Source: Cranoglanis bouderius (Eukaryota; Chordata; Actinopteri; Siluriformes; Cranoglanididae). Taken from it: a DNA stretch of 64,000 nt. This document shows, piece by piece, positions 42,801 through 55,048 of the stretch. Below the pieces are notes generated by a model. The model ran no database searches and was not told where the DNA came from. It worked only from the letters and a program-made list of their open reading frames with translations. Location: assembly GCA_023630585.1 (NCBI GenBank), contig CM042546.1:16776810-16840809 (forward strand), read 5' to 3'. Every line of letters starts with the position of its first letter. Positions within the stretch are counted from its first letter, which is position 1. A program made the position numbers and the translations under genes.

Positions 42801-45800
42801 ATGGTTTCCATTTCAAATTTCGATTCCTCTGACCACAGAACAGTTTTCCACTTTGCCTCAGTCCATTTTAAATGAGCTTTGGCCCAGAGAAGTTTCTGGA
42901 TCATGTTCACATATGGCTTCTTCTTTGCACGATGGAGCTTTAACCAGCATTTGTGGATGGCACGGTGAACTGTGTTCGCAGACAATGAGTTCTGGGGGTG
43001 TTTCTGAGCCCATGCAGTGATTTCCATTACAGAATCAGGCCTGTTGTTAATGCAGTGCCACCTGAGGGCCCGAAGATCACGGGCATGCAATATTGATTTT
43101 CACCCTTGTCCCTTGCGCACAGAGATTTCTCCAGATTCTCAGAATCTTTTGATGATATTATGTACTGTAGATGATGAGATATTCATAGTCTTCGCAATTT
43201 TACGTTGAGGAACATTATTCTGAAAGTGTTCCACAAATTGTAGACGCATTTTTTCACAGATTGGTGAACCTCTGCCCATCTTTACTTCTGAAAGACTCTG
43301 CCTCTCTAAGATACTCTTTTTATACCCAATTTATACCAAACTTTTTTGAGACGTGTTGCGACCATCAAATTCAACATTACCTTATTTTTTCTTAAAGTGG
43401 TACATTTAAACATTTGATATGTTTTCTATGTTTTATTGTGAATAAAATATGGGTTTATGAGATTTGCAAATCATTGCATTCTGTTTTTATTTGCATTTTA
43501 CACAACGTCCCAACTTTTTTGGAATTGGGGTTGTATGATTCGATTCGCAATTATTTTCTTTTAATTCCAGTTCCAGGCCTGTATTAGTTGTTTACATATG
43601 TACAAGACATAATTACAATCTCGTTCTTCCTGAGAAGATCCTTGGGGTCCTCAGACGACATACAGAGAGCAACAACAACTGCAGCATTTATCAGTTATTA
43701 GTAGGTGAAGTTACGTTTCTGGCGATTTGCACATAGTGCGAGAGCTACCAGAATCCCCTGCAGACAACCACACCCTCCTCTCAGCCATGCCCCCTCACAG
43801 CCCTGTCTAACAAACTCTCCCGTTTACTAATAATTGAAAGGTTGTTTTGCCAAACTGTCTTGGAGAGGACACTAACCGAACAGACTGGATGTAAAGCAGC
43901 TAAAAGAAGAAAAGAACTCTGATTTTTGAGTCTTGTTTGCTCTCGAACTTTCTTTATTATTAAGCTTGTTTTATCTGTACTGATCTGCACATGATTAGAA
44001 AGCTATTATAAATGAAGGTTGTTAATAAAGTATACAGAAAGCATATAGAAAGTGTGCTCAATGGAGTTATATGCAGCTCAAATAAATTGGAATTGAATGA
44101 GGTCTTTATGCAATGCATCTGGATGTGAACTGGCCTTTAGTGTGAAAGGAAACCTTTGTTCGACATTGTTTAAATCAGTACCATGTCTTTAGCTAAATAG
44201 TTCTAGAGAATGCTTCTCACAAAGCTTCTATCATATGGCAGGACATTTTGTCTATGATGTTTTTATGCTGATATACTGTATGTTTGTAATGTAAGATAAG
44301 CACCAGTGCTGAACATGTTTGCAGAGTACCTGTTTTTGAAGAACGCATTTATTATCTCCGACACACGCAAGGTGCTGTTTCTTTTGAGTATCAACATGTC
44401 CACTTGACCTTGACTCTCACTCACTTGCTCAGATAAAGCGTTCATCTGTTTGCTATTATTCAGCGTTTCGTTCACTGAATAGCTCTGCTTTGTTGTCATG
44501 TACAGCACACGTGGTGAATGTCAGACTCTGATTGATCATGTAAAGGGAGTTCATGCTCGCTTTTTTATTGGATGTAATTTTCCCTTGTAAAACTAAAGAG
44601 GATACTCAATAATTAGAAGGCTACTGGATCATTCAAATCACGGCACTTGCGATTTGAAAAACACATTCTTTCAAACCGCGATTTTGATATAAAGCCGATT
44701 AATCGTTCCATCTGACTCGTCACAACGCATGCATGGCTCAACTCACCCAGCTCACCCTAGAACAAAAAATAAATTAAAAATGGTGTGCTTCAACACACCT
44801 GGTTAGACTAAAAACTTGAAGGTGTAGAGTGTTTTGAGTGTAGAGTTTAGAGTGTTTTGAAACCCCAAGGTAGTGCTGCAGCCTCTTAATCCTCCTATTA
44901 TGTTGAAAAAAAGTTACATCCTTTATGTTACGGGTCAAAATGACTTCCACAGTTTAAATACAGTACACACAAAAAACAGCGAAGAACAGCTTAAAACAGT
45001 AAACCTTTATTATGGCTTGCCCGAGACCACAAATAAATAAAAAAGAAATATTTGCATATAAGTTCATGACCCTAAATGAGGAAAAGTCCAAGAATTTCAA
45101 AGAGAAAAAGAGAGATTATCCGGTATTTCAGACATCTCAAATGCGAAAATTGGTCAAACTGACCCATAACATAATAGGAGGGTTAAACTCAAATCCTTTA
45201 GCTTGAGTCGACAGCTCAACTACAGCTACTAGTCAGTTTAAATGGCCTTTCATCTGAGCATTTCATCAGTTATCAAGATTTTAACGCAGGAACAGTCACC
45301 CTCACTAACACAACATATAGATCAGAAGAGGTACACGCATGCACCATCATTCCCAGCAATGTTTAATCTCAGTAGCATCATTTCTGTCATGTTGTAAATC
45401 TTTAAAAAGTTTCAGGTTTCCCTGTCTGTTTGTAGGTCCGAAACCAGAGACAGTAGCTGATTTCTGGAGAATGGTTTGGGAACACAAATCTGCCACCATA
45501 GTCATGTTGACTAACATACGGGAGAGAAAAGAGGTAAAGCCCATAAATATAGCATGCAGTGTCCCTTTTGAGTATCGGTTTGGTGTGGGAATGTAGGAAT
45601 GCTTGTGAGGTGTAACTGATTGTGCATCTGCATGTGTTCCTAGGAAAAATGCTGTCAGTACTGGCCGGAGCAGGGCTGCTGGCTGTACGGATGTGTGAGG
45701 GTGTCTGTGGAGGACGTAACAGTGCTGGTAGACTACACCATCAGAAAGTTCTGTGTGCAATATGTAAGTCTCAATTGAACAAAGAAAGAACACAGAATTG

Positions 45801-48800
45801 CTGTGATTTGGTAAAGTTTCATGTACAGTCCCCTCCCAAACTATTGGAACGGCAAGGCCAATTTGTTTGTGCTGTACACCAAAGACATGTGTTTGAGGTC
45901 AAAAGATGGATATGTGCTGAGAGTTTAGGATTTCAGCTGTTATTTCCTGGTATTTACATCTGGATGTGTTAAATAACATAAAACATAGAACTGTTTGTAC
46001 CAGACCACCCAATTTTTAGGTGAGCAAAAATATTGGAACACACGACTGACAGGTCTTTCTTGTTACCCAGGTATGTCTACTCTTGATTTTAGCCTTCAGT
46101 TTCACCTGTGAAGACTGCATTTGTTGTTAAAAAGGATAAGCCAACATGAAGATCAGAGAGCTGTCAATGGAAGAAAAGCAAGCCATTTTGAAGCTGAGAA
46201 AAGAGGGAAAGTCAATCGGAAGCATTGCATTCATATTAACGTTTTGATCTCAAACCCAACTGTCTTCAGTCTACAGCACAAACAAATGAACTGGGCTTGC
46301 CATTCCAATAGTTTCAGAGGGGACTGTATGTAGTGTTTTTTTTTTTTTTTTTTTTACATAGAAATGATACGCACATGTTAAAGCAGGTGCTGATGTTCTC
46401 TGTGAATTATAGCAAGCTCCAGAAGGCTGCAGATCCCCGAGGTTGGTCACCCAGCTCCACTTCACCAGCTGGCCTGATTTTGGTGTGCCACTCTCCCCTA
46501 TTGGTATGCTCAAATTTCTCAAGAAAGTCAAGAGTGTCAACCCAGCACACGCCGGACCCATAATAGTTCACTGCAGGTAACAGTGACCACCAGTCTGAAC
46601 ATACTTCATCTGAATGTAAACATAAAATTGCATATATTTACAGAAACTAATAATGGCATTTCTGTGGCATTTCACACCTACACTGTGGACCAGATGTACG
46701 CATGTGAAGATGCAGCACAAAACGTGATTTCATGCAGACTCAACATGTGTGTGTATTCCTAAGGCTTTAGCTCATCACACAAACTGTGCCCGGGCAGCTA
46801 CTAAATGCTTTCTGCTTGGGCAGAATATTGCAGTCTAAAAGGCCCTGTGAATTGGCTGAAATGATCAGGGGTGAAAAAAGTACTGAGAAATGGAAAGTAT
46901 AGATTTTTCAGAAATGAAAAGTGAAATAAAAATGAAAGTATAGATAATGCGTAAAAAAAAAAAAAAAATTAAATTAAAAAGTGGAAGTGTCCAGCCATAA
47001 ATGTACTCAAGTGAAAGTAAAAAAAAAAAAAGTTGCTACTATTAAATGTACTCAGGTATTACATTTTGATATTTACTAGCCATGATACAGAATTATGCTG
47101 TCTGGAATATTGTAATACTGGTGAGATGAATATTGCTTCTCCGAGCTGTATCACAATATTTCATTTTAATGTTCATTATGAGCTCTACTTCTTCTTACAC
47201 ACTAGACAGCTGTGGCTCAGGTGGTAGAGCAGGTTATTTACTAATCACAGGGTTAGCGGTTCAGTTCCTCAATTTTCGACTCCACATGCTGAAGTGTCCT
47301 TGGGCAAGACACTGAACCCCAAGTTGCTCCTGATGGCAGGCTAGCGGCTTGCGTGTGTGTGTGTGCGAATGGGTGAATGAGAAATAGTGTAAAGCGCTTT
47401 GTAGAACCGCTAAGGTTAAAAGGTGCTATATAAGTGCGGACCACTTACTAGGCGACAGCACCAGAACGTGAAGTTTAACTGCCTCAAAGCATGCTTATTT
47501 AGAAGGAAGCATTATGGCACACGTGTCAAACACAAGGCCCTCAGCCTCATTTCATTTGGCCCCATGAACAGCCCATAGTACTCTACTGCTCAACTTTTTC
47601 ACACTATCCAGGATTAACAGCAGATCCATAGCATAGCCATCCAAAGGTAGTTACCATAAAGCCCTGTATATACATGCACTCCGGTTTCTACCGCTTGACC
47701 ACGGTCTAAAATGTGGGTTAAAATCAACACCTGTGTGCCACACTTGACGTAAGTCACATTAAGTCGTGTTTTGTGCTTGCAATGGTGTTACCAGAAATGA
47801 ATTTCGGTGAGATGAGGAAATATGCAAAATCAAACCATGATTGTTTTTTTCTCATCTGTGTGGCACACTCGTGCATTTCAGGTGGATGTCAGACAGCAGT
47901 GGGAACTGTAATGACACGAATTGGTTTTCTTAGCCTAGCATTTAAGGCACAATCTAATGTCAAACAGTGAATAAAGCTACAATTAACTACATTTATGACA
48001 CTGAAAAGGTTGAAAAATAACTTATAAATCCTGATCTACTTACATACAATACAATTTATTGAAATTGCAGTGGTTCGATTTGTCGTCATTGCAAAATAAA
48101 CTTATTAAAATTCAATATTTAATTTTTATGTGTCCGTATCGTCTTGTGAAGCCTGTATCAGGATATGTCTCGTTTCCATATCATGTAAATAACCAATACT
48201 TACCATTACCAAGAGTTTGACTTGCTGTCTATAGTTAATTTGTATTGGTTACTGGAATCGATGCTAGTCTAACCTGGCATTAGCAAAGAAAACAGGCTAA
48301 CTTATTTAAATGTACGTTAATTAACGTTAGGAAATTAGCAAAACGTACCTCAGCATGCTGTTTAAAATTAGATGACGATCATGCTTATTGACTGAGGGGT
48401 GCTCCTCTTCAAGTCTGAATAGCATCATTGGCTAGATGATAGAAGAAAAGGTCTGAGATTTGGAACAAGTATTTGAAGTTCTAAACAAAAGAATAAAGTA
48501 TAAAGTAAGGTTTATTCGTGGAAAGTGCAAGTATTAAATTTCAATAACAATACCCCAAAGTAATACTTAAGTATAGTAAAAAGTACAATTACTCAAGTAT
48601 TTTCCATGCCCCCCCCGCCCCCCCCCCCCACACACACACACACACACACACAAAGATTTGGCAAAGATCTGTCAGAAAGCTTGGGACTAGGCTTGCCATA
48701 TCTATGTGACGAACAGTAGCCCAAGTATTATGAAAACAAAACAAATCTGAATCTGTGGACCAAAAACTGCTCTGGTAGTTCAGCTGTAGACTAGTTTTGC

Positions 48801-51800
48801 CTGAAAACCACACACCTGGCAACACTGGCTAAGATACATTTGATTGTCCCCTCATCTTGCCATGTGAGTGGCACATAGACTGCATGTTTAGGCTCATATA
48901 GCAGTTTTGTACATATTGTGCAGTGTTTTTGGCCAGAATATGGCCAAATTGCACCAAAAATCTGTCCTGTGTCCTTTGGGACAGAGACATCATCTGAAAT
49001 CTATTGAATGCAATCCTGTCATGAAGAGAAACACAAGGAAGAAGAATTCTGTTGCAGATCACACTCCACTGTACATTGAACACCCTGCAGCAAGTGGACG
49101 GACGTCAATATTCATTTGTTTCATGTTCACGACCTTTACGTGTCAAGGAACTGGATGGCTGTTCCAACCTATTATTTCAATCAATGTGTGCATTAGGCTT
49201 TCTCACAACAAATCCAACTCACTGTTGGTAATTTAATCCAATGATTGTCGGGTAGTGCTGGGCTTCCACTGACTTTATATATAAGCTTTACATAATACTG
49301 CCATCCTGTGGAGTGATAGAGAATTGATCTTGCACAGGTCTTATGAGCAAAGCAGCTCAGTTATCGCCACACCGACATTTGGATTGTGCAGTAGATTTAT
49401 TACCAGGTACCACATTGTATAGAAATAAATCATTAAGTATCTTTACTTAAGACTTTGTCACAAGAAGACGAGCTTGTAATAGCTTGTTCTAGCTTTGTTT
49501 TTTTTTTTTTGTTAGCTCTTATCTAACAGCAAGTTTAAATAAATGAAATAAAAATTTTAAAAAACCCTAAATGACGAATTAAATCTGGTTTTATAGTCAT
49601 CCTGCTTGATATCGTAAATTGCATATTTCTTTTCTTTCTTCCTGTTTTTTATTTCACTTTTCAGTTTCACATACGTCAGTCAGCATTTATAAGTTAGGTC
49701 TCATGAAATATCTTAAAGTTAAAGCTCTGTGAAAAGATTCTGACACTTAAGTTTAAAACACTTAAATCCTCACTAGTCCCATCCTACTGTTCTGTTATTT
49801 ATCTTAAGGCAATTTATTCTTTATAAGTATATTAGTAATTTCTGAGAAGTTTCTGTTTTCAGTTCACATTTCACAATAATGACAAATCCAATTCCAGGAA
49901 GAGATTCCAGTTCTGGTGATCTGATACCAAGTTGTTATAAGCTCAATTATCTCCTTAATTCTTTCCAAAATCTCTAGTGCTGGGGTCGGAAGAACCGGAA
50001 CATTCATTGTGATCGATGCCATGATGAATATGATGCACGCCGAGGGCAGAGTGGACGTCTTCAGCTTTGTGTCCCGGATACGAAACCAGCGCTGCCAGCT
50101 CGTACAGACAGACGTAAGACTTCGTTCCGTCTAAAGGATTCAGATCTTTTTTTCACCATCCTGCATTATCTCTGAGAACTCCTTCTCTCGTGCTTGTACT
50201 CCTGCAGATGCAGTACTCGTTTATTTATCAAGCTGTGCTGGAGCATTACCTGTACGGTGACACCGAGTTGGACGTTTCCTCACTGGAGGGCCACCTGCAC
50301 AGACTCCACAGCACTCACATACACATGGACAGAGTGGGGCTTGAAGAGGAATTCAGAGTAATAAGACTTATATCAAACCTGTTTTTTTTTTTCAGGCTGT
50401 CATGAATTTGATCCTTCTTTAAAGTTCACTTATTGTTTTTTTGATGGAAGGCACAGCATGTTGTCCAGACCTTATGATATGTTGTCTTATTTATTTATTA
50501 TTTTTTTTGCAGAAACTGACTAATGTTCGAATTATGAAGGAAAACATGAGAACCGGGAATCTGTCGGCTAACATGAGGAAGAACAGAGTACTGCAGATTA
50601 TTCCGTGTACGGAAATGATTTTACATTACTGCCACTCTGACAGTAGTCCCAAGCTGCTAAGTGAATAGTTTCGTACTATATTCATGTAGTCCAATGTGTG
50701 CACAGACGAGGAGGAGAAATACAGTGATTTCTGCATGACTGTTGTATTAACGTCATATAATGGTACATCTGACCTTGGCATGTTGTTTCCTGATATCAAA
50801 TTACTTTGCATTTTTTAACTTTAATATGAACTCATTTTAATTATTGAACACTTGTTACATGTTATGTAGTTAATATTGCATTATTTGCTCTGATTTTGAC
50901 ATCTATTTTCCAGATGATTTCAACAGGGTAATATTATCTGTGAAAAGAGGTCAAGAATTCACAGATTACATAAATGCATCTTTTATAGATGTAAGTATCC
51001 TTCTTGATAATGTAATGTTGGATATATTATGAACCCAGTGTCATGGACATGCAAGCTGACCTGGTTATATTTAACACAGTGGACTCGTTCAGTTGTGAAC
51101 TCATAGTGTTTATTGTGAATGTAGCATTTACATTATATTACTAAATACTACTATAATACGGTAGTATAATGCTGACAGCTGTATGAAAATATATAATTAT
51201 ATTTTTATGTCAGTTACATTTAGCATCAAAAACAAAACAAAAAAACGGAATCTGAATTAGATTTGTTTATTATAATAGGTTATTTGCATCCATTCATTAA
51301 TTCTTTCTTTCATTCACGTTCTTTCCACTTTTCTTGGTGGGGTGGCATAGTGTCATTTACATAGTGATGCAAATTATTTTACAGTAGATTTGTGTACTGT
51401 GCGTAGGGTTACAGGCAAAAGGATTACTTCATAGCTACCCAGGGCCCGTTAGCACACACCGTGCAGGACTTCTGGCGCATGGTGTGGGAATGGAAGTGTC
51501 ACTCTATAGTCATGCTAACTGAGCTAAAGGAGAGAGAACAGGTACACAGCATTCCACTGTTACAATATCAGAGTTACTCTGTGCCTGTTGATTCACTGCT
51601 ACTCTGCACTGACATCCCGGACTGCATGCTTTTCTCTCAGTCGTGTAATAAAATTGCGTTACTTTATTACAACCAACGAGACAATGAATCTCTTTCTGAT
51701 TGCAGGAGAAATGTGTGCGTTACTGGCCTGCGGAGGGCAACATTTCGTTCGGAGAATACAACGTGGAGTTGAAAAGAGACACACTTTACGAGGCGTTTAG

Positions 51801-53602
51801 CCTCCGAGATTTGCTGCTGACGTACACGCCGGTGAGTTTTACTTACCTGCTACTTTTTCCTGACACCCTGTCATGGATTATGGGTCATTTTGTAGTGATA
51901 TAGCATGTACATTTTGCGAAATAAACACACAAAAATGACAAAATGTGTATTTTCTTGCTCCGGAGTGGACAGAAAACAAAGTAAAACTGAATGTATTTTT
52001 TAATACACATTTTGTCCTTTTTGTGTGTTTATTTATTGAGAAATTGAAGAGCAAATCTCAAATCTGCGAATGTACAATATAAAACCAACTTTACCACGGT
52101 GTAATTTTGACTTTATTCTCAAAATATTACGACTTTATTCTCATAATCTTAATTTATTTTATGTTTTTTTAAGTGGCACGAAAACGCCGTTGTAGGGATA
52201 AGCGGACCAGATCCTGCCAGCAAAAAAATTTTCACAGCATAACAGAGTCACTGATTTTTCATTTCCTTTGTCATCTGTATGTATTTATCATTTTATACAC
52301 ACATTACATGTAGTAAATATAATATGTGTTTTTAGGAGAAGCAGTCTCGTCTGGTCAGACATTTTCACTTCCATGGCTGGCCAGAGATTGGAATCCCATC
52401 AGACGGAAAAGGAATGATTGATCTGATTGCTAGAGTGCAGAAACAACAACAGCAATCTGGCAACCACCCCATAGTGGTGCACTGCAGGTACGCATACACA
52501 TCCACTCACATACTAGAGCTGCAAATTGATAAGAGGGATAAAAGGTCAGAATAAAAGCGAACAAGAATCCTCGCTGGCTTGACATATGACTGCTTGGGGA
52601 AACAATACCAGTATATTCTGTCATGCTATCACAAGATATTTAATGTTGGCTTTCTAGAAACATACAGTTTAAATCTTTCCCACTCTATCACGTCAAACAC
52701 ACAGACTTTCACTCTGTAATCGTCTATATTGCTGTTTACACACACACACCTCAGAGTGCACATCACAGTATTTAGCACATGTGTCTTGGTTTATTCAGTG
52801 CTGGTGCAGGCCGGACTGGAATGTTCATTGCCCTCAGTAACATTCTGGAGCGCGTTAAAGCTGAGGGCTTACTGGACGTGTTCCAGACTGTGAAGAGTTT
52901 ACGCACCCAGAGACCACACATGGTCCAAACTGTGGTAAGAATCTATTACACACAAGATTTGTGGAAAAATACTATACCATTCCATACTAGCTCATGTCAC
53001 TCGTGACCTAGGATTAAGAAAAGTGTTAAATGTACAGTGGTAGCGTTATTCAATGTGTTGACGTAATTTCCACTGAAGCAGGAAGTCAGGACAGGACATA
53101 TTGAGTGTCTCCTCCCCTTTATTAAACAGCCAATACTGTTTAGCTTACCTCACAGCCCGGGCTAAGTTGTACTTGACAGTTAGTACCATGGATTTTTATA
53201 ATGTTGGGGGCGGGACACTTCAGATTGTAGAGAGCATTTGATTGGACAGAAAATCTGATGAAAAGCTGAAGTGCAGAATGATGTCATCAAAATTGTTGAT
53301 CCGTATTGACTGTAAATTTTGAATGCATGTATCTTCTAAATGCGAATTTTGTCATTGTTTTGGAGCTCACTAGCTTATAGATAACCTTAAAGCTAACATA
53401 TTCATACTAAAAGCCACAAAACGTCAATTTCGATTTCATGGGGACTTTAACTATGTTGGTTTAATATTTCTTAATATTTCAAGTGATGATATACTAATAT
53501 GTAAACAATTGTTTTTCTTTCTTTCAGGAACAGTATGACTTCTGCTACAAAGTGGTACAAGATTTTGTAGATATTTTCTCAGACTATGCTAATTTCAAAT
53601 AA
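39143..53602 (+). CDS. ptpre: Receptor-type tyrosine-protein phosphatase epsilon (complete coding region, 19 exons)
   Basis: This single-pass membrane enzyme removes phosphate from protein tyrosines, Src-family kinases among them. Coding exons: 39143-39214 (ATG 39145), 39309-39405, 40069-40142, 41066-41199, 41304-41394, 41482-41558, 41647-41683, 45436-45533, 45644-45763, 46413-46576, 49978-50113, 50208-50357, 50513-50606, 50914-50990, 51407-51541, 51706-51831, 52336-52487, 52799-52934, 53528-53602. All phases agree, giving 680 residues (human about 700). Residues 1-15 are a signal peptide; the ectodomain is very short and the TM is ~32-54. Domain 1 is complete: KNRYPNILPYD, WPD (Asp288), HCSAGVGRTG (Cys320). 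Domain 2 has WPE (Glu577) and HCSAGAGRTG (Cys610) and lacks the KNRY tyrosine, as usual for a weak domain 2. The end DIFSDYANFK and RTGxFIALSNILERVKAEGLLD favour PTPRE over PTPRA. The 5' UTR exon is unknown. Confidence 0.95.
39417..39462. repeat. (CA)n microsatellite in ptpre intron
   Basis: A CA run starting just after the donor of the transmembrane exon at 39406. Confidence 0.95.
39762..39828. repeat. (GT)n microsatellite in ptpre intron
   Basis: A GT run with occasional GC steps, opposite in sense to the CA run 300 bases upstream in the same intron. Confidence 0.95.
40227..40760 (+). mobile_element. Tc1-derived MITE in ptpre intron
   Basis: TA-flanked ends are inverted: CAGTACTGTGCAAAAGCTTT at the left and AGACTTTTGCACAGTACTG at the right. 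The interior keeps a worn trace of a transposase N-terminus (AGTCTCCAGAAGAACTGTG region). At 534 bp, it is a deletion derivative unable to move by itself. Confidence 0.8.
42224..43533 (-). mobile_element. Tc1/mariner transposon, copy B, minus strand, in ptpre intron
   Basis: Same family as 9620-11058: TA-flanked CAACCCCAATTCCAAAAAGT ends. The minus-strand frame 43090-42701 covers the HTH and first part of the DDE domain (SLSANTVHRAIHKCWLKLHR, VLWSEESKFE), with Glu in place of the first catalytic Asp. The C-terminal part is deleted. It interrupts an older repeat whose left end is at about 42183 (CTAGAGCTGAACAATTTGGG) and which resumes at 43536. Confidence 0.9.
43534..45435. other. Intron of ptpre, no gene recognised
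   Basis: It begins with the resumed older repeat (TATGATTCGATTCGCAATT), which may extend to about 44710 (AAACCGCGATTTTGATATAA, GATTAATCGTTCC). The remainder up to the exon at 45436 shows only short chance frames. Confidence 0.45.
45826..46326 (+). mobile_element. Tc1-derived MITE in ptpre intron
   Basis: TA-flanked inverted ends: CAGTCCCCTCCCAAACTATT at the left and AATAGTTTCAGAGGGGACTG at the right. About 501 bp. It keeps the start of a transposase near 46146 (MKIRELSMEEKQAI), broken soon after. It lies between ptpre exons 9 and 10, only 87 bases before the exon 10 acceptor. Confidence 0.85.
46866..48616 (+). mobile_element. hAT-like non-autonomous element, with nested SINE
   Basis: The left end GGGGTGAAAAAAGTACTGAG and the right end TACTCAAGTATTTTCCATGCCCC are roughly inverted and typical of fish hAT elements. 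AT-rich filler and a SINE (47208-47452) lie between. No transposase is seen, and no clean 8-bp duplication was found because the right end runs into a C tract. Confidence 0.45.
47208..47452 (+). mobile_element. tRNA-derived SINE (V-SINE-like)
   Basis: The head is GCTGTGGCTCAGGTGGTAGAGC (A box) and GGTTAGCGGTTCAGTTCC (B box). The body has GTGTCCTTGGGCAAGACACTG, and the tail region AAAGCGCTTTGTAGAACC then GTGCTATATAAGTGC is like L2-type tails. It lies inside a ptpre intron. Confidence 0.8.
48606..48652. repeat. C-rich tract and (CA)n microsatellite
   Basis: A run of C with one G is followed by about 24 bases of CA. The rest of this intron, up to the exon at 49978, shows no feature I can name. 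Confidence 0.9.
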
Positions 53603-53946
53603 TGAATTTTCCTTTCATCACTTCTGATAAAACATTCTGCTTTCAGTTAGAAGAAACTCTTGCTATGGGTTCATAATGCTCTATGCACTTGACCTTTCTT
53701 TTGTTAAGTACTGAAATATTTGCAGTTAGAACTAAATGTTTTTTTTTGTATATAAGCAAGTCCTCACTTGTGTAACCACATGAAGATAATACAAAGCATT
53801 TGCATTTAGATTGTTGTATCTTTGTACTTTGTTGAATACTGAAATTGTTTTATTTATATATTTTGGGTACAGGGCTGAATGAGAGCATTTTTAGATAATC
53901 AAGATATATTTTTGTTTGTACATTGCCCGCTACTGTTTTTATGTTG

Positions 53947-53984
<38 letters not shown>

Positions 53985-54122
53985 TAAAAGGGACCAGGTG
54001 TTAAGAATGTGTTGTATGTGTTATTTTGTAAAATCTGTTTTACAGTGCTATTCTGTAAGATGAAGTCCATTTAACAAGTATTCACTTGCAGTTAAAAATA
54101 TTCCGTTATTTCCACCCATATA
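53603..54122 (+). other. Probable ptpre 3' UTR
   Basis: Sequence after the ptpre stop, AT-rich, with an (ATT)n run at 53946-53983. I found no canonical AATAAA before the Tc1 element at 54123, so the cleavage site is unknown and may lie within or beyond that element. Confidence 0.4.
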
Positions 54123-55048
54123 CAGTCAGGTCCATAAGTATTTGGACAGTGACACAATTTTCATAATTTTGCCTCTGTACACCAACACAATGGATTTGAA
54201 ATGAAGCAATCAAGATGCGATTGAAGTGTAGACTTTCAACTTTAATTCAAGGGGTTTAACAAAAAATATTGCATCAAGCATTTAGGAATTACAGCCATTT
54301 TTACCGAGTCCCTCCATTTTCACAGGCTGAAAATTAATTGGACAAACTAACCAAAAATATAATGGATTATTTTTAATACTTTATAATAAATTGGGTTGAG
54401 GTCATCGGACATTTAAGAGCATTTAATTTCTTTGCCTTAAGAAGCTCTTGGGTTGCTTTCACTGTACATTTTAGGTCATTATCCATCTGTACTGTGAAGC
54501 ACCATCCTATCAGTTTAGCAGCATTTGACTGAATCTGAGCAAAAAGTATAGCTCTATACGCTTCAGAATTCATCCTGCTACTTCTATTAGCAGTCACATC
54601 ATCAATACACACCAGTGACCTAGTTCCATTAGCAGCCATACATGCCCATTGTTTTTTCAGCCTAATGACGGCCTCCTTCACTTGCATTGACACCTTTTTA
54701 GACCACATATTGAGAGTTCCCATGAACAGCTACCAAATGCAAATTCAACACTTGGAATCAACTCCAGACCTTTAAGCTCCTTAATTTGTCATTAAATAAC
54801 AAGGCCACACCTGGCCATGAAACTGCTGAAATCAGTCAATTGTCCAATTACTTTTGAGCCTGTGAAAATGGAGGGACGCTGCACAAAATGGCTGTAATTC
54901 CTAAATGGTTAATGCAATATGTATTTTTAAACCCCTTGAATTAAAGTTGAAAGTCTACACTTCAATCACATCTTGATTGCTTCATTTCAAATTCATTGTG
55001 GTGGTGTACAGAGGCAAAATTGTGTCACTATCCAAATGGGCCTGGCTG
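54123..55048 (-). mobile_element. Tc1-like transposon, internally deleted, minus strand
   Basis: TA-flanked ends: CAGTCAGGTCCATAAGTATT at the left and ATCCAAATGGGCCTGGCTG at the right. The minus-strand frame 54723-54373 keeps the middle of a transposase: RSLVCIDDVTANRSSRMNSE and the second Asp in FTVQMDNDLKCTVKATQ. The usual HTA after DNxPK is altered, and the Glu region is lost. Inactive. Confidence 0.85.

Noticed and set aside
39143..53602. ptprc (CD45) or ptpra as the identity of the phosphatase
   Set aside because: The ectodomain is far too short for CD45. Domain 2 and the C-terminal exon match the epsilon pattern (LSNILERVKAEGLLD, DIFSDYANFK) better than alpha.
53946..53983. CRISPR-like or other regular arrays among the short repeats
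   Set aside because: All are simple microsatellites without spacers, in a vertebrate genome.
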